From: Candidatus Goldiibacteriota bacterium HGW-Goldbacteria-1
GTDB lineage: Bacteria > Oederibacteriota > PGYV01
NCBI GenBank assembly: GCA_002839855.1
Contig: PGYV01000005.1
Span: 243,800 to 307,799 of the forward strand
DNA: 64,000 nt
Direction: 5' to 3'
How positions within the stretch are numbered: position 1 is the stretch's first letter; each line of letters begins with the position of its first letter. The position numbers and the translations under genes are program-made. Of this stretch, positions 43,834 through 52,063 are shown piece after piece. The notes below the pieces were generated by a model. It saw only the letters and a list, made by a program, of their open reading frames with translations. It was not told the DNA's origin and ran no database searches.

Positions 43834-43874
43834 AAAAATAAATAGGGCGCCCAGGATACCTGAGCGCCCCTATA
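43834..43874 (-). terminator. Hairpin terminator after the main Flp pilin gene
   Basis: Minus strand: ATAGGGGCGC-CAGG type stem (43842-43873) folds on itself with a 3-base ATA loop and one internal mismatch, and is followed by a T-rich tract. It lies 3 bases past the pilin stop. Partial termination here would give more pilin than assembly proteins. Confidence 0.8.
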
Positions 43875-43876
43875 TT

Positions 43877-44086
43877 TTAATCCGGTAATCCTCCATCTTT
43901 AGAATTACCTTTACTTATCCCGCTATCCACGCTCTTTTCAACCTGATCTGCCGCTTCATTAAAACCTTTTTTTACTTTCTGTCCAAAAAACTTTACCCCG
44001 CCTATTACAAACAGCGCAATTAATGCAATGATAAGAATGTATTCAGTCATTCCCTGCCCTTTATTGGATCCAATTAATTTTTTCAC
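43877..44086 (-). CDS. flp: Flp-type major pilin
   Basis: 69 residues from the GTG at 44086, which has AGGGGG upstream; a GTG at 44104 is possible but would overlap the other pilin gene. The sequence is the prepilin type G10/QGMTEY, followed by the helix ILIIALIALFVIGGVKFFG and a polar tail with many Lys, Ser and Gly. TadV-type peptidase would cut after Gly10. It is directly followed by a terminator, as expected for a highly expressed pilin. Confidence 0.9.
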   Translation of the reverse strand: MKKLIGSNKGQGMTEYILIIALIALFVIGGVKFFGQKVKKGFNEAADQVEKSVDSGISKGNSKDGGLPD

Positions 44087-44103
44087 GTAGTCACCCCCTC
44101 TCA

Positions 44104-44265
44104 CTATGGTATAGGAATTAAAAACAACATCGTAATAAAATCAAGAAATCCGTTTGCTGCCGTCTGTAAAAAACCGCTTAAACCCGCGCATGCCAATATA
44201 ACAAGGCCTGCGGCAAGCAGGTATTCCGTGGCTGCCTGGCCTATTGCCGGCTTAATTATGCGCAT
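44104..44265 (-). CDS. Second Flp-like pilin (53 aa)
   Basis: MRIIKPAIGQAATEYLLAAG begins the protein: G9/QAATEY is the Flp cleavage motif, followed by a hydrophobic helix (LLAAGLVILACAGLSGFL) and a hydrophobic C-terminus ending LIPIP. It is the first gene after the leader; the main pilin starts 18 bases beyond its stop. The ribosome-binding site is weak (TTGGG). The length and motif make it a minor pilin or an Flp paralogue. Confidence 0.75.
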   Translation of the reverse strand: MRIIKPAIGQAATEYLLAAGLVILACAGLSGFLQTAANGFLDFITMLFLIPIP

Positions 44266-44341
44266 AATGGTATGCCCAAATAATATAAGTTTAGATTTGA
44301 ATAGAATTTTGGATTGTATGATTTACGAAGTAAAAAATGTG

Positions 44342-44386
44342 ACTCCGTTTTTGCCGTGTGCTCTATGCCGCACGGCAAAAACGGAG
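44342..44386 (-). repeat. 17-bp perfect inverted repeat in the Tad leader
   Basis: ACTCCGTTTTTGCCGTG and CACGGCAAAAACGGAGT flank an 11-base loop. It lies 77 bases before the first pilin start. The stem is long and perfect, so it would be very stable in RNA. Confidence 0.88.
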
Positions 44387-44454
44387 TGCTGTAAAAAAAT
44401 AATCTCATAAAACCCCTCTATGTCTTCTGAGACTCTTTATAATTCCTTCTTTCA

Positions 44455-44481
44455 AAAAACCCAGGCGGTGTTACCCGCCTG
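44455..44481 (-). terminator. Intrinsic terminator inside the Tad operon leader
   Basis: RNA stem CAGGCGG (44481-44475) and CCGCCTG (44468-44462) with a 6-base loop, followed by GGTTTTTTG. It lies between the promoter at 44646-44674 and the first pilin gene, so it ends leader transcripts unless bypassed. The loop and 3' arm bases AACACC (44472-44467) can pair instead with GGTGTT (44517-44512). Confidence 0.82.
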
Positions 44482-44645
44482 CGCCGTACCGGCCATCTCG
44501 TTAATGCCCGGAACACCCTCTACACCCCTGAAATATAATTACAATTATTACAGGTTATGAAACAAAGGGATTTAGTCAGACATTTCTGATGTTAGAAAAA
44601 AGTGTACCCGCTCGCTCGTATGTCCCCTATGTTAAAAACATTGAT

Positions 44646-44674
44646 ATAATATAAAAAAATTCAAATGTTGTCAA
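44646..44674 (-). promoter_or_regulatory. Promoter of the Tad pilus operon
   Basis: Minus strand: -35 TTGACA (44674-44669), 17-base spacer, -10 TATTAT (44651-44646). The leader to the first pilin would be about 375 bases. Confidence 0.75.
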
Positions 44675-44831
44675 CATTTTTTTCTGAAATACTTTTATTA
44701 TAATTTACAAACCGTCCTTTAATACCATTCCTTAAATTTATAGTTATCAGCATCATCTTCCAGATAGCCAAATTTAGGGGTTCAGACGTGAATTAAGGCA
44801 CTATTTTGGGTTAGATATATCTATTAACCTG

Positions 44832-45296
44832 TCATAGGAGAATCTCGGCCGCTATTTCATCGGGAGATTTATTAACGTCTATTATCATCGCGTTTGCAGG
44901 TTCTTCAAGGTTATCAAACTGATACTGCAGAAGTTTTATGTGGTTCTTCTTGTGCCTTAACCGTTCTTTTGCTGTATCCATATCAGCCTTTAAGTAAATA
45001 AGTTTTATCTGAGGCCTGTTTGCAATAATTGCTGTTCTTTGTTTTTCTATTAACAATGTGGCGGTTATAACAGCGTTCTTCTGCATTGCAATTTCCATAT
45101 CCACCACAGCCCTTAAAGCATAAATCCAGTCTTTCCAGTCCTGTTCCGAAAGGTTAATACCTTCAGTTAATAATTCCAAACCTTTTTCAGAGTGATAATC
45201 ATCGCCTTCATGGTAAGGACAATTAAGTTTGTTTGCAATTTTTTTTCCAACTGTAGTCTTGCCGGAACCCGAAACTCCTGTAATTAAATATACCAT
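44832..45296 (-). CDS. Gluconokinase-like P-loop kinase
   Basis: 154 residues with P-loop GVSGSGKT (7-14), HEGDDYHSEKGLELLTEGINLSEQDWKDWI (the D-D-x-H-x-x-x-N region and G-I-x-L-x-x-x-D-W of GntK) and the late REL-like ERLRHKKNH. Several active-site residues of classical gluconokinase are altered: CSALKRSYRD is replaced by TATLLIEKQRT. The substrate may differ. It ends about 160 bases before the Tad promoter and is transcribed the same way. Confidence 0.8.
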   Translation of the reverse strand: MVYLITGVSGSGKTTVGKKIANKLNCPYHEGDDYHSEKGLELLTEGINLSEQDWKDWIYALRAVVDMEIAMQKNAVITATLLIEKQRTAIIANRPQIKLIYLKADMDTAKERLRHKKNHIKLLQYQFDNLEEPANAMIIDVNKSPDEIAAEILL

Positions 45297-45476
45297 CTGA
45301 CCCCCATTATGTTTATATCAGATAATTCTATCAAGTCTATTTCTAATAATCAAGAGCTGTAATCCAGAATGTAATAATGGGGATTTGAATTTTATGGTCA
45401 AACTCTTTCTGTTTTTTTAAAAGTATAAAGTTATATATGATACTAACCGGCATGAATTCTTTCAAACCCAATAGTA

Positions 45477-46535
45477 TCATCTCCCAAAAACGTATTCTAT
45501 TTCTATAAAATATCTAAAAGGCAGATATATGTTTTCAACCTGCCTAAAATCATTATTAATGGCAAGACCGATAATAAAATTTTCATACTTCCAATCAAAC
45601 CCAACCGATGCGATTGTTTTAAACACTTTTTTATAGGAATGAGTTTTGCCTACAATAGAATAGAAATCCTGAATATCCTCTGCAAACACAACGCCTGAAT
45701 AAATGACCAATGAATCAACAAGGTGACATCGTAATCCAATATTATATCTTGTTAGATTTGCCATAGCAGGATCAAAATATTCTGCATCAGCAGGTACAAC
45801 TTGCGGCATATTAATCTCTTCTCCAATAATATTATTCACATCAAAAGCAATTAATAATGTTTCGTTCAATCTATATGAAATTCCGATATCAATATCCCAC
45901 GGCAATATACCGGAACTAAGAACTCTTCCATAGTCATCAAAAATGCAATATCCGTTAAAGTTAAATCCACCCAAATCATGAATATTAATTCCAATTTTAA
46001 AATTTTCCATAAATTTAAATAAAGCTGCAATTCCAAATAAAACCGTATTCTTGCCATCCACAATTTCATCTACAAAAAAATCATATTTAACATTCATGCC
46101 AAGTGAAAAATAATCAGTAATCCTTAATCCGTAAGCACCAGTAATTACAACTTCTTTTATGGTCACTCCTAATTTATCAACATCTATGTAATCAAGATTA
46201 TTCTTTTGCTCCCCTTCACTTCTATAAAAAATATTAAAACCATAATTTTTATTTACAAGGCTTATCGATGAAGCAATGTTAAAATACTCTCCAGAACTAT
46301 TCAGATAAGAATCTCCAGCCCAACTATACATCAACAAATCACCAAAAAGTACCAATGACAAATTATTAATGTCAGCCAAGCCAGCAGGATTTTGGAAAAT
46401 TGCATTTTCATCATCAGCTACAGCAGTCTTTGCATTTCCCATCCCAACAGAAGATGTACTTTCCATAGAATATGGGTAACTATAAATTGAACATGCAAAT
46501 AGGCATAGAATTATCAACAGTAATATTTTTTTCAT
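45477..46535 (-). CDS. FadL/PorV-like outer-membrane beta-barrel protein
   Basis: 352 residues: signal peptide (1-19, ending IYS), then the plug-like motif GMGNAKTAVADDENAIFQNPAGLA, characteristic of the UPF0164/PorV/TraF-like barrels, and many amphipathic strands up to the end IEIEYVFGR. PorV in T9SS bacteria shuttles cargo; other members carry hydrophobic substrates. Codons are visibly richer in A/T than in neighbouring genes (many AAT, ATT, TTA), which may mark recent acquisition or weak expression. Confidence 0.78.
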   Translation of the reverse strand: MKKILLLIILCLFACSIYSYPYSMESTSSVGMGNAKTAVADDENAIFQNPAGLADINNLSLVLFGDLLMYSWAGDSYLNSSGEYFNIASSISLVNKNYGFNIFYRSEGEQKNNLDYIDVDKLGVTIKEVVITGAYGLRITDYFSLGMNVKYDFFVDEIVDGKNTVLFGIAALFKFMENFKIGINIHDLGGFNFNGYCIFDDYGRVLSSGILPWDIDIGISYRLNETLLIAFDVNNIIGEEINMPQVVPADAEYFDPAMANLTRYNIGLRCHLVDSLVIYSGVVFAEDIQDFYSIVGKTHSYKKVFKTIASVGFDWKYENFIIGLAINNDFRQVENIYLPFRYFIEIEYVFGR

Positions 46536-46583
46536 TTTCCCTCCGACATTATTATTTACCTTAACACAGGGTAAAGCAAGGCG

Positions 46584-47606
46584 TCAAGTCTTAGAAACTT
46601 TTTTAGAAACTGCTGTGCTGTAATCCAAAGTGTCATCTTCAGCCCTATTTCTAATAACCAGCATATTCTCTGCACTCTGTTTATGTGACTTAACAGCGTA
46701 ACAATATACACAACCATGTCCGCAGGTTTCATACGCGGTTATATCTTTACTTTGCGCGCACAAACACTCTTTACGCTGGTTTTTATCCTTTAAATGGGAA
46801 TAATTCAGTTCTGCCGGAAATAAGACCCCGCTTGCGCCTATATATGCCATAAGGTCAGAATCTTCATAAAAAACATCCGCCATAAGCACCGGGTCAATAC
46901 AGGCTCCCTGTTTTATGCCGGGAATTAACAGTTCAGATTCAACAGCACATGGAGAAAGCATAAGATTGTATTTATCACCTATTTTAACAAGCAATTTAAG
47001 CATCTGGCTTTTTTCTTTAGCCGTAAGTTCTCTTATTCCCGATTTATCTATTTCCGTATTATTTTTAACCTTACTATATTTTTCTATATCCACAAAACTA
47101 AAAATTAATTTTTCCGTATACGGCGAAATTTGCTTCGCAATTGTTTCAATCCTGCCTGCAAGTTTTTCAACAGTCAGCCCAGGCGCCAGTAATATCGGAT
47201 CAAACCGCCAGCATACCCTTTTTTTATCTGTCATTTTTGACAGTTTAATAAATGTTTTAATACGCTTTTCAAGCGCCGGAATACCTGGTTCAAACCCCTC
47301 TTTTTCATAATCATTAAGCGTGTATAAAAAATAATAATTAATGCCGGTTTTATCAAGTTCTTCAAGATGAGAAATAAAAGGTTCAGGATTTTTAGTCCAG
47401 AATACAAACAACCTTGTATTTACAAAAGAGATATATTCCTTTTTTCCGCTGTATGTATTAATTTTGCCGCAATACCCTGCCCTTACCCTTTTTATGAACC
47501 ATTCACCGAAAAACGCGGGTAAATCCGCAGCCCTGCCGGCAGAAACAATTACAGGGGCCGAAGCTTCGTAATATGTCCTTTTAATCTTAATCTTTGTCTT
47601 TTCCAT
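46584..47606 (-). CDS. DUF1848 family Fe-S protein
   Basis: 340 residues. The start KIKRTYYEASAPVIVSAGRAADLPAF, the segments VFWTKNPEPF and WRFDPIL, and the Cys cluster CLC plus ETCGHGCVYCYA near the C-terminus match DUF1848. The family is distantly related to SPL/radical-SAM TIM barrels, but the cysteines are at the end. The function is unknown. Confidence 0.85.
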   Translation of the reverse strand: MEKTKIKIKRTYYEASAPVIVSAGRAADLPAFFGEWFIKRVRAGYCGKINTYSGKKEYISFVNTRLFVFWTKNPEPFISHLEELDKTGINYYFLYTLNDYEKEGFEPGIPALEKRIKTFIKLSKMTDKKRVCWRFDPILLAPGLTVEKLAGRIETIAKQISPYTEKLIFSFVDIEKYSKVKNNTEIDKSGIRELTAKEKSQMLKLLVKIGDKYNLMLSPCAVESELLIPGIKQGACIDPVLMADVFYEDSDLMAYIGASGVLFPAELNYSHLKDKNQRKECLCAQSKDITAYETCGHGCVYCYAVKSHKQSAENMLVIRNRAEDDTLDYSTAVSKKVSKT

Positions 47607-47654
47607 CTTGATATCCCTTGCCGCTATATAGCGTGAATCTGCCGTATTTAACCT

Positions 47655-47696
47655 AAAAAAAAAGGCGGGATGTTTTCACATCCCGCCTTTTTTTTA
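47655..47696 (-). terminator. Terminator of the ribosomal/aldolase operon
   Basis: Stem AAAGGCGGGATGT (47661-47673) and ACATCCCGCCTTT (47678-47690) with a 4-base loop; on the minus strand a run of nine T follows. It is 25 bases past the aldolase stop and marks the end of the superoperon. Confidence 0.92.
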
Positions 47697-47714
47697 TATA
47701 TTTCCGAAAATTAA

Positions 47715-48647
47715 TTAAGCCTTCCCGGAACATCCAAGAACGTTTTTAAGTTTGTTTTTTACAACTGCTTTAATGGCATCCCTTGCAGGTCCAAGATACT
47801 TTCTTGGGTCAAATTCTTCCGGCGTCTTCGCGAAAACTTCGCGGATGGAAGCTGTCATTGCAAGCCTTAAGTCAGAATCAATATTTATCTTTGCAACGCC
47901 CATACCGGCCGCTTTTCTTAAGAAATCTTCCGGAACGCCTTTGGCTCCCGGCATTTTTCCGCCGTACTGGTTGCATTTTTCAACAAGTTCCTGAGGAACA
48001 GACGATGCGCCGTGAAGTACAAGCGGGTATCCTGCGGGAATAAGTGTCATTATTGTTGCAAGCCTGTCAAAATCAAGCATAGCTTCGCCTTTAAATTTAT
48101 AAGCGCCATGGCTTGTTCCTATTGCGATAGCAAGGGAATCAACGCCTGTCCTTTTAATAAACTCTGCAGCCTGTTCCGGATTTGTAAACTTTGCGTCAGC
48201 CGCTGATACATTAACAGCGTCTTCTATTCCGGCAAGTTTTCCAAGTTCGGCTTCAACAACAACGCCTTTTGAATGGGCGTATTCAACAACCTGTTTTGTA
48301 AGTTTTATGTTGTCTTCAAAATCATATTTGGAACCGTCTATCATAACTGATGTAAATCCGCCGTCAACGCAGGATTTGCAGATTTCAAAATCGTCTCCAT
48401 GGTCAAGGTGAAGCGCGATAGGAAGCCCTGAATCTTCTTCTGCCGCCTTGACAAGATGAACCAGATATCCCGGCCTTGCGTACTTTCTTGCGCCGGATGA
48501 AACCTGAAGAATCAAAGGTGCTTTTTCTTCTTTTGCAGCGTCCACAATACCCTGAACAATTTCCATATCATTTACGTTAAACGCACCAACAGCATAACCT
48601 TCTTTATTAGCCCTTGCAAACATCTCTTTCGTTCCAACTATCGGCAT
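47715..48647 (-). CDS. fba: Class II fructose-bisphosphate aldolase
   Basis: 310 residues. Zinc ligands His83 (ALHLDHGDD), Glu134 (VEAELG), His180 (GTSHGAYKF) and His212 (VLHGASS) are present, with Asp82 as the catalytic acid. It splits fructose-1,6-bisphosphate or condenses its triose halves in glycolysis/gluconeogenesis. It lies 26 bases past rplQ without a visible terminator, so it is probably cotranscribed with ribosomal genes. Confidence 0.95.
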   Translation of the reverse strand: MPIVGTKEMFARANKEGYAVGAFNVNDMEIVQGIVDAAKEEKAPLILQVSSGARKYARPGYLVHLVKAAEEDSGLPIALHLDHGDDFEICKSCVDGGFTSVMIDGSKYDFEDNIKLTKQVVEYAHSKGVVVEAELGKLAGIEDAVNVSAADAKFTNPEQAAEFIKRTGVDSLAIAIGTSHGAYKFKGEAMLDFDRLATIMTLIPAGYPLVLHGASSVPQELVEKCNQYGGKMPGAKGVPEDFLRKAAGMGVAKINIDSDLRLAMTASIREVFAKTPEEFDPRKYLGPARDAIKAVVKNKLKNVLGCSGKA

Positions 48648-48673
48648 ATTATCCTCCGTGTAAATAAATTATT

Positions 48674-49189
48674 TTATTTTTTCACTTCTTTTTTAACTTC
48701 TTTCTTTTCTTTTTTTTCTTTCTTTTCCGGTTTTGCACTTTCTGTTTTTTCTTTAGCGGGTTTTTCTTTCTTCACCTTTGCAGGTTTCTTTCCTTTTTCT
48801 TCCGCTTTTACTTCTTCTTTCTTATAAAGTTTTTCTTTGTCCACAAGTTCAATTATGGCAATTTCCGCATTATCCCCTTTTCTATTGTAATACTTAAGAA
48901 TTCTTGTATAACCGCCGTTGCGTTCCTTATAAAAAGGCCCGATTTCGTCAAACATCTTCTTTACTGCCACGGGATCTGTAAGAAATGCCGCAACTACCCT
49001 TCTGTCATGAACTGTTCCGCTTTTCGCCCTTGTAATCATGGGTTCCACATAAATCTTTAACTGTTTTGCCCTCTGAAGAGTTGTTTGTATACTGCCGTTC
49101 AATACCAGAGCGCGCGAAAGGTTATTAAACATTGCCCTTCTGTGCGACGATGTCATATTGAACTGTTTTGCCTTCTTTCTGTGCCTCAT
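48674..49189 (-). CDS. rplQ: Ribosomal protein bL17 with Lys-rich tail
   Basis: The first 118 residues are normal L17 ([20 protein letters not shown], then [25 protein letters not shown]). The last 50 are almost only Lys, Glu, Ala and Pro, far beyond the usual end. Last ribosomal gene of the alpha operon, 29 bases after rpoA. Confidence 0.97.
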   Translation of the reverse strand: MRHRKKAKQFNMTSSHRRAMFNNLSRALVLNGSIQTTLQRAKQLKIYVEPMITRAKSGTVHDRRVVAAFLTDPVAVKKMFDEIGPFYKERNGGYTRILKYYNRKGDNAEIAIIELVDKEKLYKKEEVKAEEKGKKPAKVKKEKPAKEKTESAKPEKKEKKEKKEVKKEVKK

Positions 49190-49218
49190 ATTAATACTCC
49201 TTTAAGCTATGTTTGTTT

Positions 49219-50208
49219 TTACTTTTTGCCTTTTTTGATCTCTTTTAATACTTCCTTGTCAATCTTCATGCCAAGGCCAAGGCCCATTTCAACAAGCACT
49301 TCTTTAATTTCATTAAGCGACTTTCTGCCGAAGTTTCTGTACTTTAACATGTCTACTTCTGACTTTGTAACAAGGTCAATAATGCTCTTGATATTGGCGT
49401 TCTTCAGGCAGTTGGCTGAACGCACGGAAAGTTCAAGTTCGTCAACAGTCTTGCCAAGCAACGTCCTCTGTTTTTCATTCTCTTCATCCATCTTATCTTC
49501 TTTAATCTCAATTTCGCCTTCCTGAGTTATGAAGATATTCAGGTATTCCCTTAATATAAGCGCTGCCTGGGTCAATGCCGTTTCCGGAGCAACCCTGCTG
49601 TCAGTGCCTATTTCAAGGATTAATTTGTCATAGTCCGTAATCTGTCCTACCCTTGTATTTTCCACTTCTAATTTTACATTTGTAACCGGAGTAAATACAG
49701 AGTCAATTGGGATGGTTCCTAAAGGCATGTCATCCCTTTTGTTCTTTTCTGCCGTTACATAACCCCTGCCGCTGTCAACTTCCATTTCTATCATCAGCTT
49801 GGCTTCCCTGCTTGTAAGCGTGGCTATGTGAAGCTGCGGATTAAGGAATTTAATGTCGCTGTCTGCCTTTATGTCAGCTCCGGTTACTTCCCTTTCTCCT
49901 GATGCTTCAAGATAAATTTTCTTAGGACCATCCCCTTCAAGCACAAGTTTAAGCTGCTTGATGTTAAGAATTATTTCTGATACGTCTTCCATTACGCCTT
50001 TGATTGTGGCGAATTCATGCTGAACGCCTTCAATCTTAACAGCAGTAACCGCGGCGCCCGGGATAGACGAAAGAAGAATTCTTCTTATCGCGTTTCCTAT
50101 GGCAACAGCGTAACCCCTTTCAAAAGGCTCCGAAATAAACCTTCCAAAATTATCCCTTAATTCTTCTTTTTCAAGCTTTTTTGGTTTCTGCAGATTTTTC
50201 CATTTCAT
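49219..50208 (-). CDS. rpoA: RNA polymerase alpha subunit
   Basis: 329 residues. The N-terminal dimerisation domain has [25 protein letters not shown]; the C-terminal domain (about 245-315) has [19 protein letters not shown] and [15 protein letters not shown]-type residues that contact UP elements and activators. Complete, standard length. Confidence 0.98.
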   Translation of the reverse strand: MKWKNLQKPKKLEKEELRDNFGRFISEPFERGYAVAIGNAIRRILLSSIPGAAVTAVKIEGVQHEFATIKGVMEDVSEIILNIKQLKLVLEGDGPKKIYLEASGEREVTGADIKADSDIKFLNPQLHIATLTSREAKLMIEMEVDSGRGYVTAEKNKRDDMPLGTIPIDSVFTPVTNVKLEVENTRVGQITDYDKLILEIGTDSRVAPETALTQAALILREYLNIFITQEGEIEIKEDKMDEENEKQRTLLGKTVDELELSVRSANCLKNANIKSIIDLVTKSEVDMLKYRNFGRKSLNEIKEVLVEMGLGLGMKIDKEVLKEIKKGKK

Positions 50209-50239
50209 CCGTTGTTAACCCCTTTCAATTATATTTTTA

Positions 50240-50872
50240 TTATTTGGAGTACAACTCGACTATAAGCTGTTCCTGAACCGGCAGATTAATATCAGTTCTT
50301 GCCGGATCATTTTTTACCACCGCTGTCTTTGCTTCATGGTTAGTCTCTATCCATGTCGGTACATTTCTTTTCTTAAGCGCTATCGCAAGTGCATTCTTTA
50401 CCGTATTAAGGTTAAGTGCTTTTTCATCAAGGGTCAGTTTGTCCCCTGCTTTTACCTGATAAGATGCAATGTCCACCCTTTTACCGTTCACAAGTACATG
50501 GCCGTGATTTACAAGCTGCCTGGCTTCCCTTCTTGACTGGGCAAACCCCGCTTTATGCATTGTATTATCAAGCCTTTTTTCAAGAATTTTCAAAAGGTTT
50601 TCGCCGGTTTCTCCCTGGCGTCTGTTTGCCTCTTCAAAATATTTCCTGAACTGGCGTTCCAATACGCCGTAAATTCTTTTTACTTTCTGCTTTTCCCTTA
50701 ACTGTTTTCCGTATTCGGAAATTTTTCTTCTCTGAGTATCATGATGCTGTCCGGGAATCTGAGGCCTTCTTGAAAAAGCGCACTTTTCCGTGAAACATCT
50801 GTCGCCTTTAAGAAAAAGCTTCAATCCTTCCCTTCTGCATTGCCTGCATAAAGATTTTGTATACCTGGCCAA
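50240..50872 (-). CDS. rpsD: Ribosomal protein uS4
   Basis: 210 residues with the S4 RNA-binding domain ([38 protein letters not shown]). The N-terminus has [20 protein letters not shown], a four-cysteine zinc-site arrangement (C+ type) lost in many other bacteria. Confidence 0.98.
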   Translation of the reverse strand: MARYTKSLCRQCRREGLKLFLKGDRCFTEKCAFSRRPQIPGQHHDTQRRKISEYGKQLREKQKVKRIYGVLERQFRKYFEEANRRQGETGENLLKILEKRLDNTMHKAGFAQSRREARQLVNHGHVLVNGKRVDIASYQVKAGDKLTLDEKALNLNTVKNALAIALKKRNVPTWIETNHEAKTAVVKNDPARTDINLPVQEQLIVELYSK

Positions 50873-50898
50873 TTGACTTTCCTCCTTTTATTTAAGGG

Positions 50899-51273
50899 TT
50901 ATACCCTTCTCTTTTTAGGCGGCCTGCACCCGTTGTGGGGAATAGGCGTGATATCTTTAATAAGTATTATTTCAAGTCCCACTGCCTGCAGCGACCTTAT
51001 TGCCGGTTCCCTGCCTTCGCCCGGGCCTTTAACTAATACTTCCACCTTTTTAACTCCCGCGTCAAAAGCCTTCTTTCCGGCTTTTTCTGCAGCAAGCTGA
51101 GCCGCAAAAGGGGTGCTTTTTCTTGAACCCTTCATGCCGACGCTTCCGCCGCTTGCCCATGAAATGGTATCCCCTTCTTTGGTGGATATATTGATTATTG
51201 TGTTGTTAAATGTGGAATTGACATTTGCTATTGCCAGTTCCGGAATCGCACTTGTTTTTTTTGATTTAGCCAA
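50899..51273 (-). CDS. rpsK: Ribosomal protein uS11
   Basis: 124 residues; [20 protein letters not shown] and the C-terminal [18 protein letters not shown] are diagnostic. Lies between rpsM and rpsD in the usual order. Confidence 0.98.
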   Translation of the reverse strand: MAKSKKTSAIPELAIANVNSTFNNTIINISTKEGDTISWASGGSVGMKGSRKSTPFAAQLAAEKAGKKAFDAGVKKVEVLVKGPGEGREPAIRSLQAVGLEIILIKDITPIPHNGCRPPKKRRV

Positions 51274-51306
51274 AAATACTACCTCCTTTTAATAGTCTCT
51301 TTATTA

Positions 51307-51684
51307 TTATTCGGCTTTAACTTTCGCGCCGACTGTTTTTCTTGGTCCTTTTCTTGTCCTTGCGTTGCTTCTTGTCCTCTGTCCGTGCACAGGAAGGCCT
51401 TTGCGGTGCCTCATTCCCCTGTAGCAGGCGATATCCATAAGACGTTTAATATCCTGCGAAACTTCTTTCCTTAAGTCGCCTTCCGACTTGATGCCTTTCT
51501 TTAACATTATTTCCTGAATCTTGTAAGCTTCATCCTCTGTAAGATTAAAAACCCTAGTATCAGGCTTTACTTTGGCGGCTTCAAGTATCTGCTTTGATAA
51601 AACATCGCCTATACCGTAAATGTATGTAAGCGCCACATCTATTCTTTTGTTTTTCGGTAAATCTATGCCGGATATACGTGCCAA
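51307..51684 (-). CDS. rpsM: Ribosomal protein uS13
   Basis: 125 residues; starts [20 protein letters not shown] and ends with [19 protein letters not shown]-type sequence before a basic tail. Contacts the P-site tRNA and the 50S head bridges. Confidence 0.98.
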   Translation of the reverse strand: MARISGIDLPKNKRIDVALTYIYGIGDVLSKQILEAAKVKPDTRVFNLTEDEAYKIQEIMLKKGIKSEGDLRKEVSQDIKRLMDIACYRGMRHRKGLPVHGQRTRSNARTRKGPRKTVGAKVKAE

Positions 51685-51696
51685 ATTATTGCCTCC

Positions 51697-51810
51697 TTAT
51701 CCCTGAGTCTGTTTGTGCTTGGGGTTTTGACAAATCACTTTTACTTTGCCTTTTCTCTTTATTACTTTGCATTTCTCACATATCTTTTTAACCGATGCTC
51801 TTACTTTCAT
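51697..51810 (-). CDS. rpmJ: Ribosomal protein bL36
   Basis: 37 residues: [20 protein letters not shown], then [17 protein letters not shown]. Cys11, Cys14, Cys27 and His32 give the zinc ribbon (C+ form). ATG at 51810, stop 12 bases before rpsM. Confidence 0.98.
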   Translation of the reverse strand: MKVRASVKKICEKCKVIKRKGKVKVICQNPKHKQTQG

Positions 51811-51825
51811 TTTTCATTCCACCTC

Positions 51826-52047
51826 TTATTTTGTCTTCCTGTAAATTATTCTTCCTTTTGTCAGATCATACGGGGAAAGCTGTACTGTAACCTTATCGCC
51901 CGGAAGCAGTTTGATAAAATTCATCCTCATTTTTCCTGAAACATGAGCCAGAACTTTATGCCCGCTTTCTATCTGCACCCTGAAAGTAGCATTCGGAAGT
52001 GGTTCTACTATCGTGCCTTCCGCTTCTATCAGGTCTTCTTTTGACAT
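51826..52047 (-). CDS. infA: Translation initiation factor IF-1
   Basis: 73 residues, single S1/OB domain ([40 protein letters not shown]). Standard place between map and rpmJ. Confidence 0.98.
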   Translation of the reverse strand: MSKEDLIEAEGTIVEPLPNATFRVQIESGHKVLAHVSGKMRMNFIKLLPGDKVTVQLSPYDLTKGRIIYRKTK

Positions 52048-52063
52048 ATATACTCCTTATTTT

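Larger units (their letters stand above)
44266..44831. other. 566-base non-coding region upstream of the Tad operon
   Basis: It contains a consensus promoter (44646-44674), an intrinsic terminator (44455-44481) and a 17-bp inverted repeat (44342-44386) upstream of the second Flp gene. A segment at 44602-44640 with GGGGACATAC and GGGTACAC blocks resembles the ends of small palindromic elements. A 20-codon piece at about 44714-44773 on the minus strand (ending KFKEWY) may be a gene remnant. Confidence 0.7.

Noticed and set aside
44292-44411. 39-codon minus-strand frame in the Tad leader with AGGGG before its ATG
   Set aside because: It runs through the 17-bp inverted repeat, so its sequence follows from the palindrome; composition is not protein-like.
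44266-44640. Cyclic di-GMP class I riboswitch in the Tad leader
   Set aside because: None of the conserved blocks of that class is present, although the context would suit it.
44714-44773. Short minus-strand stretch reading KFGYLEDDADNYKFKEWY before a stop
   Set aside because: It looks like the end of a protein, but a stop lies just upstream and there is no recognisable family; kept only as a possible remnant.
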